From the NCBI GenBank assembly GCA_030847615.1, contig JAUMIR010000005.1, positions 112,187,116 to 112,251,115 on the forward strand: 64,000 nt of DNA, written 5' to 3'. Made by a program: the position numbers and the translations under genes. The notes under the pieces were generated by a model. The model made no database searches and had not been told where the DNA came from. It saw only the letters and a program-made list of their open reading frames with translations. Every line of letters begins with the position of its first letter. The stretch's first letter is position 1. Positions 57,602 through 64,000 of this stretch are shown here, in pieces. Source of the DNA: Gambelia wislizenii (lineage: Eukaryota > Chordata > Lepidosauria > Squamata > Crotaphytidae).

Positions 57602-58065
57602 GCAGGCACCCAGCTTTTATCTCCTTGGAAAGGGGACAGGTGGTTTGCTGGCTAATCAGCCAGTAGCTGGCTGGGTATCTGGGGCCTGGTTCTGTGAGGG
57701 GAGCAGGTCTCTCTAGCATCAGGCAGCAGTCCTTCAGGAGAGTCACAGAGCAGTAGTTTGAACAGGCTGGTGAGCAGGCTGGCAAACTGGCTGGCAAACT
57801 GGCTGGCAAACTGGCTGGGAGGCAACGACCCTTTCTCCTGGGGTGGTGGAGGTAATGATCTTTTCACGCCCCTGTGCTGGCTCCCCTCATTCCCAGCAGG
57901 CACCCAGCTTTTATTCCCTTGGAAAGGGGGAAGGTGGTTTTCTGGCTAATCAGCCAGAAGCTGGCTGGGTACCTGGGCCTGGTTCTACGAGGGGAGCAGG
58001 TCTCTCTAGAAGCAAGAAGCAGTCCTCCAGGAGAAGCACAGAGCAGCAGTTCAAACAGGTGGACA
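57602..58065 (-). repeat. Tandem 5' monomers of the L2-like LINE
   Basis: A block starting GCAGGCACCCAGCTTTTAT at 57602 recurs at 57896, a 294-bp period. Each copy continues TTGGAAAGGGG, GGTGGTTTKCTGGCTAATCAG, CCAGWAGCTGGCTGGGTA and GGGGAGCAGGTCTCTCTAG, ending in GCAGTAGTTTGAACAGG-like sequence. A 12-bp unit GCTGGCAAACTG is repeated four times between them (about 57776-57818). The position upstream of the endonuclease suggests promoter monomers, as in some L1 5' UTRs. Confidence 0.65.
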
Positions 58066-58066
58066 G

Positions 58067-58067
<1 letters not shown>

Positions 58068-58099
<32 letters not shown>

Positions 58100-58112
58100 G
58101 AGAGAGAGAGAG
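58068..58112. repeat. (CA)n-(GA)n microsatellite
   Basis: About 14 CA units, then TACA and about seven GA units, at the 5' border of the L2-like element. Confidence 0.95.
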
Positions 58113-58355
58113 ATTCAAACACTGGTTCGTCTACAGATAAGGACAATCTTAATATATCAGGAAATACATTATAAGTGTCGGTACATTTGTGAAGTACAAA
58201 ACAAATATACCCTCTGTTGTATTTGTGAACCACTTTTAAGCCAATTGTTATTAATTTCATGGCTTTAATTGGTTTGGTTACAATTAGTTCTCCTTCCTTT
58301 TCTTCTCACTGTCTGTGCATACAGACTAATCTGATCACTTTTTTTATATATAAAA

Positions 58356-59589
58356 TTACCAGCTTGGTAGATGAAGGCAACACTGTAGATATCCATACCT
58401 TGATTTCAGTAAGGCCTTTGACAAGGTTCCCCATGACATCCTTGCAAACAAGCTTGTAAAATGTGGACTAGACATGTTAACTGTTAAATGGATTTGTAAT
58501 TGGTTGACCGGCCAAACCCAAAGAGTGCTCAGCAGTGGCTCCTCTTCATCTTGGAAAGATGTGACCAGTGGGGTGCCACAGGGTTCTGTCCTGGGCTCAG
58601 TGCTATTCAACATCTTTATCAATGACTTGGATGAGGGAATTAGGGGCATACTTATCAAATTTGCAGATGACACCAAATTAGGAGGAGTAGCTAATATCCT
58701 AGAGGACAGGATCAAAATTCAAAATGACATGGATAGACTGGAGGGCTGGGCCAAAGCTAACAAAATGAAATTCAGTACAGAGCAATGTAAGGTACTGCAC
58801 TGGGGGTGGAAAAACAAAATGCATAGATACAGGATGGGGGAGACCTGGCTGAACGAGACTATGTGTGAAAAAGATCTAGGAGTCCAAGTAGACCACAAGG
58901 TGAACATGACTCAACAGTGTAATGTGGCAGCTAAAAAGGCCAATACAATTTTGGGCTGCATCAATAGAAGAATAGTGTCTAGATGAAGGGAAGTAATAGT
59001 GCCACTCTATTCTGTCTTGGTCAGGCCTCACCTAGAATACTGTGACCAGTTCTGGGCACCACAATTCAAAAAAGATACTGACAAATTGGAGCATGTCCAG
59101 AGGAGTGCAACTAAAATGGTGAAAGGTCTGGAAACCATGCCTTATGAGGAAAGACTTAGGGAGCTGGATATGTTTAGCCTGGAAAAAAGACGGTTTAGGG
59201 GCTGGGTATGTTTAGCCAGGAAAAAAGACAGTTACGGGGCAATATGATAGCCCTGTTTAAGTATTTGAAGGGGTGTCACATTGAGGATGAAGCAAGCTTG
59301 TTTTCTGCTGCTCCAGAGACTAGAACATGGAGCAATGGATGCAAGTCCCAGGAACATAGATTCCACCTGAACATTAGGAGGAACTTTCTGATAGAAGAGC
59401 TGTTCGGCAGTGGAACACACTCCCTCAGAGCGTGGTGGGGTCTCATTCCTTGGAGGTTTTTAGACAGAGGCTGGATGGCCATCTGTCAGGGGTGCTTTGA
59501 TCGCGATTTCCTGCGTGGCAGGGAGTTGGACTGGATGGCCCTCGTGGTCTCTTCCAACTCTACAATTCTATGATTCTATGATTCTATGA
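58356..59589 (+). mobile_element. CR1 LINE, 5'-truncated, with small internal duplication
   Basis: Begins inside the RT domain and runs through the C-terminus and 3' UTR to three ATTCTATG units (59563-59589). A 38-bp direct duplication (TATGTTTAGCCTGG at 59169 and TATGTTTAGCCAGG at 59207) extends the C-terminal region. It is highly similar to the copy at 22.07 kb, including the shared CCTTATGAGGA and CTGTTCGGCAGTGGAACAC blocks. Confidence 0.9.
58380..59247 (+). pseudogene. CR1 reverse transcriptase remnant
   Basis: The open frame at 58474-58986 (170 codons) contains WICNWLTGQTQRVLS, GVPQGSVLGSVLFNIFINDL (block B), IKFADDTKLGG (block C, catalytic A-x-DD form usual for CR1), and QCKVLHWGWKNK, then KDLGVQVDHKVNMTQQCNVA. 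Block A (DFSKAFDKVPHDIL) is just upstream in another frame near 58402-58440. A stop at 58984 separates it from the continuing frame 58999-59247 ([28 protein letters not shown]). Catalytic residues are intact; the stop, frameshift and 5' truncation make it non-functional. Confidence 0.9.
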
Positions 59590-59594
59590 ACAAC

Positions 59595-60168
59595 AGTATA
59601 ATTTTTTCAGGGCGGTATGACAGAAATATTTTTAAGGGAAAAAATCCACTGTAGCTTAAATAAAATCATTCATTTATTCATTTATGTTTCTCCTCAGACC
59701 ATTAAACAGTCCAAAATCCATAGACTGCATGATTATACAATGTAACACCATCTACATAACACATATGCCATGAGTTATTACTATACCACCACTCTAAATA
59801 TCGGAATCACTCTGACAGAGAGCAGAATTCTCATTCATTTTTTTCTTCTAGCATAAATTAATCCATGTTAATGAGGAACATGCAGCTTTCAGTTACGCAC
59901 CCATATTGTCCAGACATTATCTCACATATCCCTAAAATCAGGTCCAGGTGTTCAGGCCTTAATGTTTTACCTTCAATACATGGTGCAGGAGATAGTTAAT
60001 AATAATATGTGCAAGTCAAGTGTACATTTAATTGATTTGATTTCAATCAGTTTTAGGTCTAAGGATTTAACCTTGGTCACAAAGGTATAACTCTGGATCC
60101 ACCAGACATTGTACTCATATGGAGAGAAAAAAATATCCAGTAATGGCTGGCATCTGTTAGTGATATAT
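59595..60168. other. No recognised gene
   Basis: No bounded feature on either strand. Confidence 0.4.
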
Positions 60169-60171
60169 GCA

Positions 60172-60550
60172 AATGTAAAGGGTCAGCATAAGGGGGGTAC
60201 TCAAAAAAAAGTGATACAAGGACTCCCTGAAGCAACATCTCAGGCCCGGCCAAATTGATCACCAACAATGGTCCACCCTGGCCTCACATTGGGAGGCATG
60301 GAGACACACTATCCACAATGCTGCAGCCTTATTTGAGAACTCACGCCGAACAAGTCTTTGAAGAGAAACGACAATGCAGAAAGAATCACAACCCAGAAAC
60401 ATCACCCAAGGAGACCTTCTGCTGTGCTTTCTGCAACCGGACTTGTTTATCTCAGATTGGCCTTTTTAGTCATCAGCACACTTGCACAAAGCATGGGATG
60501 AGTCCTTCCTGAATCTTCATTTGCGAAGAAAAGCCAGAGAGAGAGAGAAA
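60172..60550 (+). mobile_element. Zinc-finger-type LINE 3' end, best-preserved finger
   Basis: The plus strand encodes QIDHQQW-like sequence, ENSRRTSL, KRQCRKNHNPETSPKETFCC and the finger CAFCNRTCLSQIGLFSHQHT followed by C (C-x2-C with a following H-x3-4-C/H), then DESFLNLHLRRKARE-like sequence and a (GA)n tail. The frame at 60255-60512 includes most of this. It is the fourth copy of this 3' end in the window. The clade is undecided (I/Vingi or related). Confidence 0.8.
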
Positions 60551-60554
60551 AGGA

Positions 60555-61690
60555 AGTCCAAATTATGCCCCTGTATGTCTTTCTCATTTTTGATGTTGTA
60601 GAGGTCATAATTCTTAGAACATAGCTGGGATGAAGTCAAGACTGAGAGTCTTTAACATCCCCACTAATGAGGAGAAGAGGTTCAACTGGAATTCCTGCAA
60701 CTAAATGGGATGATGCAGCTAAACAAGCATGCTTCATTTTCCACTGTAAAAAGTTGGAGGGCAATGTCTAAGGGTTTCATATCATGGCCTCTAACACCCA
60801 GTCTGAGAGCAAGACCAAAATGTACATATTATATGGAACATTATCAGTGGGTAAGCCAGAAAGTCAGAACCATTTACCTAGTTAAAGATATGACAATATG
60901 TATTTTCTCCCTGAAAACTGAAATCCTGGAGTAATGTTAGGTAGATAATAAAAATAAAATTTTACCAGAATTATTGAATTTGACCTTCAAGTCTTCAAGC
61001 TCAACTGTAATTTATTTTAAATGTGAAGAGTCAGGATATTGCTGATCACAAACCTAGATATTCTGAAGCGGGAGAAGCTTCATCACTTCTAAAGGAGGAA
61101 GTTTGCATTATCACTGATGAACTGTTGAGCAACCTTTCTTGCAGTCAAAATCAGCCACTCGAGAAACACTTATTATAAAATCATGCCCTTTTCCAATTGC
61201 TTATTTACAAAACTCTCCCTTTCTCTCTTCCAGAAGAATATGAAATTGCTGCCTGTCCTTTCAATGCCTTGACCCAACAGAGTTAGGAACTGATTGGCGC
61301 AGCATTCTCCCTCCTTTTCTTCTCACTGTCTGGGCATACAGACATTTCCAGATTATAGACTTTTAATTTTTTTACAGCTTCTTCCATTTTATTTCTAACA
61401 TTTTGTATGAACTGTGTTTTCCTCAAATGAGGAAAAGAAGGCCTAGCTGAGACAGGCAGGAATCTTTGCATAAGCTATAGCAGGTTATTCTTCTGGGGGT
61501 ATAGGCCTTGCAGTAGACATCTACAATTAGTAATCCAACAAAACAAAGTAAGGCCACCTGCACACTTTTCAATGGAGCTGTAAGAAAGGCTGTATTTTTT
61601 TAATAAAACAAGGAGAATTGAGCTCCTGGGAGCATGGTTGCCTTTTGGAACAGTGCTTCTCAAGCTATCTTATATGATGGATCAGCAATT
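60555..61690. other. No recognised gene
   Basis: A 35-bp phrase (TCCTTTTCTTCTCACTGTCT followed by GGGCATACAGAC, 61311-61343) also occurs at 58296-58326. An AATAAAACAAGGAGAAT phrase at 61602 recurs at 62201. Neither can be assigned to a known family. Confidence 0.4.
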
Positions 61691-61697
61691 ACATTAG

Positions 61698-61960
61698 GAC
61701 GCCCGTATCCATGGGGGATTGGTTCTGGACTCCCCGTGGATACCGAAAACTGATGATAACAGTGAATACCATTGAAAATATTGGGACTTCCAGTTTAAAA
61801 TACATAGAGTAGCCTTGGAGGACCTAAAAAATTTCTAGGGAGGATGCTTCTCTAGGCATTTTCTAGGAAGACTCTATGGTAGGTGTGCTGTTTTGTGTCC
61901 CACAGATAACTGTATCAGTGGATAATGAATCAGCAGATATGAGGGTCCTACTGTACTATT
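61698..61960. mobile_element. Tigger/pogo-like MITE
   Basis: GACGCCCGTATCCATGGGGG, GGATTGGTTCTGGACTCCCC and GTGGATACCGAAAAC on the left; GATAATGAATCAGCAGATAT with GAGGGTCCTACTGTA on the right as the inverted counterpart. The interior differs from the copy at 31.2 kb. Confidence 0.65.
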
Positions 61961-61964
61961 TTTT

Positions 61965-63545
61965 CCCCCAGCATTCCACGGTGCAGTGCCGTATTTGTGT
62001 CCTTTGGCAACAACTGTTTCTTTCTTTCCTGGAAAATCTCCATGGACTGGCAGGAGGTGTCTTGCAGACTGGTACCAGTCCAAGGACTATCACTTTGGAT
62101 TGCACCGCTTTAAAACAAGACATGTGGGACCATGCACATTGTTTTACCAAAGAAGTCATTTGCTGAAACTCAGCATGGCAAATACTATCATAAATATACA
62201 ATAAAACAAGGAGAATGTTGCTCCTGGAAGTGAGAGTCTCCTTTAGAAAACCTTGCACTTCATTTTAAATGTGGAAAGGAATCCATAAAAACAACTATGC
62301 TTTAATCTGACATCTGCCATTGCAATTTGGTGATGCATAGCAACAGCAAAACATTGTGGAGTACCTAAAGGGAAAGGGGATTGGCCTCTAGACTTGCTGA
62401 AACTGCCAATCTCAATTCTAGGTTGCAAAGTCACTACCAATAACTTTATTTATTTATTTATTGACAACAGATACAATTTTAAAAATGAAAAAGCTAAGAT
62501 CCTGCATTGTCATGTAAATATGATGATGGAGCCTTGTCATCATAGATACAACTGATAATGCCTTCCTCTTCCAAACCTACCTTCAAAGTCTGGCAGCATT
62601 GTGACTGGAATGCTTCTGAGTTGCTGGAATGCACTGGGAAATTATGTCTGCAGTGTTCTCCTGGTGTCTTGATAACAGGCAGCTTGAGAGACCCTTCAGG
62701 GTTCTACCAAAACTTGTCCCAAAACCCTAGTGAAAGGAAGTGTGCTGCGAACATCATTTCTGAGTACTCTGATCTCCAGCACCTCAGAAATACTTTGCTC
62801 AGGGCTCTTCCAGGTTGTGAAGGTATGTTTTCTGGGATCATATTTGGTTGCTCATGACCATAAATATGAATACCTGGCCATTAGGATATCCTAATTACAA
62901 TTTATGGGATTGTAACTGCTGAAGAAAATGTCAGCCAAAATGAAAACCAAGATTTTGAATTTGTATGGTGCAGTTTTATACCCTGCTTATAGGACCCTGT
63001 TAGATCTTTTTAAATAGATGGGATACTGTTGAGCAGTATATTTCACACTTCTTTGAAAGGACAAAACACAAAAGTATGCAGAATTTCTCTACTTCTCAAC
63101 TTGTCCCTTCAGTGTCTTAATATATATTTCTAGCACAAAAGGAAAGTCAAATACATTAAAGAAACGCAGAACAGAAAAGTAATGATTGGGGCAGGTAGCT
63201 CCAATCCTAGTCCATGCTGTTTTTAACTTCCTTGGTGCCTCAGATAACAAGCTTTCCAGATGTGATGAATCATTTTATAAAAATAAAAATGCTTAGGTTC
63301 CAAATCAAAATTGCACTTCAGGTAGAATTGATTATGAATGCTCAGCAGCAGGGGATGAGGATAACACATCCAAAGTATTTTCAGTTACTGGAACATTAAA
63401 CAAATGTAACCCTGCTTAACAAACAAACAGCACAGCACACCAGAACTTAAGCACTTAAGAAGTAAGCAATTTAAAGTGAAAGAAAGGAAAAGAAAGAAGA
63501 GCAATGTCTTATGGATTACATTTCTGTGATCATTAGTGTCCAGGA
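61965..63545. other. No recognised gene
   Basis: Contains a (TTTA)n patch at 62445-62462. The frame at 62558-62857 (99 codons) has no recognisable domain and no matching splice context that I can defend. Confidence 0.4.
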
Positions 63546-63552
63546 GCCTGGT

Positions 63553-63763
63553 CACACTATACAGTTATAAAGCGATTATTCCACTTTAACTGTCATTGTT
63601 TCATCCTATGGAATCCTGGGGTTTGTAGTCTGTAGTTTGTAGTAGAGCCACTAGAGCACTCTGACTGAGAATTATCACTACTTCTCCCTAAACTACAAAT
63701 CCCAGGATTCCATAGGGCAGGACCATCTCAATTAAAGTGGAATAATAGTGCTATAAGTGTGTA
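63553..63763. mobile_element. Foldback MITE, about 211 bp
   Basis: CACACTATACAGTTATAAAG, ATTATTCCACTTTAACTG and GGAATCCTGGGGTTTGTAG on the left; CTACAAATCCCAGGATTCC, TTAAAGTGGAATAATAG and GCTATAAGTGTGTA on the right as inverted counterparts. Related to 14713 and 14180; this is the best preserved of the three. Confidence 0.7.
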
Positions 63764-63789
63764 CTCTTGTAACCATAAAGGGTATATTA

Positions 63790-64000
63790 GAGTCCCACCT
63801 GTCTAGTTAGGGGATATACTAGCTCAGACAGGAGGCCTGCAAAAGGAGGGTAACTACAGGGATCTTTTTGCCTATGTATACCAATACTAACTGTAGAGGA
63901 GGCTCTGGTTAAAGTAAAGCAAAGTATTTTATTGGAATAAAACAAAAAGTAAACTAACATACACAGAGACCATGCAAGGCTACAGAAGAGTAAAGCAGAA
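63790..64000. repeat. LTR-like family D copy, running off the window
   Basis: GGGTAACTACAGGGATCTTT, CCTATGTATACCAATACTAAC, GGAGGCTCTGGTTAAAG and AAGTATTTTATTGGAATAAA match the copies at 17.57 and 23.89 kb. The left part (CCACCTGTCTAGTTAGGGG) is not seen in the other two. The element may continue beyond base 64000. Confidence 0.45.

Larger units (their letters stand above)
54670..58065 (-). mobile_element. L2-like LINE, nearly full length, degenerate
   Basis: A minus-strand element of about 3.4 kb. Its 3' end lies next to a (TTTA)n run (54676-54700); then come the 3' UTR, RT segments (55260-56024), endonuclease (56869-57462), and a 5' region with two tandem monomers. Protein segments follow the correct order, endonuclease then RT, but frames are broken throughout. 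The RT segments SAAFDTIDH and SPMLFNIYMK and the endonuclease phrase LVLGNFNIYA are typical of the L2/CR1 group; L2 is preferred from the type of 3' UTR and the absence of ATTCTATG. Confidence 0.75.

Noticed and set aside
57843..58268. 141-codon plus-strand frame
   Set aside because: It runs antisense to the LINE 5' monomer and through the CA/GA microsatellite (His-Thr run); no domain.
62558..62857. 99-codon plus-strand frame considered as a possible exon
   Set aside because: The length is not exceptional for AT-moderate DNA, no domain was recognised, and flanking splice signals are not distinctive.

Overview
The window looks like intergenic or intronic DNA from a squamate reptile, most likely a lizard and possibly an iguanian. 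The evidence is the repeat content: CR1 LINEs with the ATTCTATG tail, an L2-like LINE with an apurinic-type endonuclease, a BovB/RTE fragment, an R4/Dong-like LINE, L2/MIR-like core repeats, Tigger-like and hAT-like MITEs, and Harbinger-like foldback elements. The assignment is by recognition only; no search was run. I found no credible host protein-coding exon, no tRNA or rRNA gene and no CRISPR array. Nearly all open frames longer than 60 codons are either chance or remnants of retrotransposon proteins.

Layout. 0-6.5 kb: a hAT-like MITE with target duplication, a 91-bp minisatellite (3.16-3.72 kb), an L1-like insertion with a 19-bp target duplication, and microsatellites. 6.9-8.0 kb: a zinc-finger-type LINE end with a 5' inversion, 12-bp target duplications and a nested CR1. 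8.8-9.9 kb: a degenerate tandem pair and a possible Penelope-like remnant. 11-15.6 kb: a segment whose diverged, shorter counterpart lies at 25.8-27.6 kb in the same orientation. Inside the first copy a MITE was split by a 143-bp insertion that fuses an R4-type LINE tail to an antisense U2 snRNA 5' end. 16.4, 23.5 and 46.3 kb: three GC-rich, almost perfectly palindromic elements of 329-330 bp with 3-bp target duplications. 17-27 kb also holds CR1, MIR-like, LTR-like and hAT-like copies. 27.6-44 kb is repeat-poor or holds old repeats I cannot name, with a 132-bp hairpin at 30.5 kb. 44.5-46.8 kb: an R4-like LINE on the minus strand, broken by one of the palindromes. 49.9-52.9 kb: a mosaic of L2, BovB, LTR-like and MITE pieces. 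54.7-58.1 kb: a long degenerate L2-like LINE on the minus strand with tandem monomers at its 5' end. 58.4-59.6 kb: a CR1 on the plus strand. 60-64 kb: more LINE, Tigger and MITE copies.

There are no cooperating genes here. The interest lies in the retrotransposition and transposition scars: several insertions are complete enough to show target duplications, nesting order and mechanism (5' inversion, template switching, foldback formation). Ends of old repeats given without target duplications are approximate.
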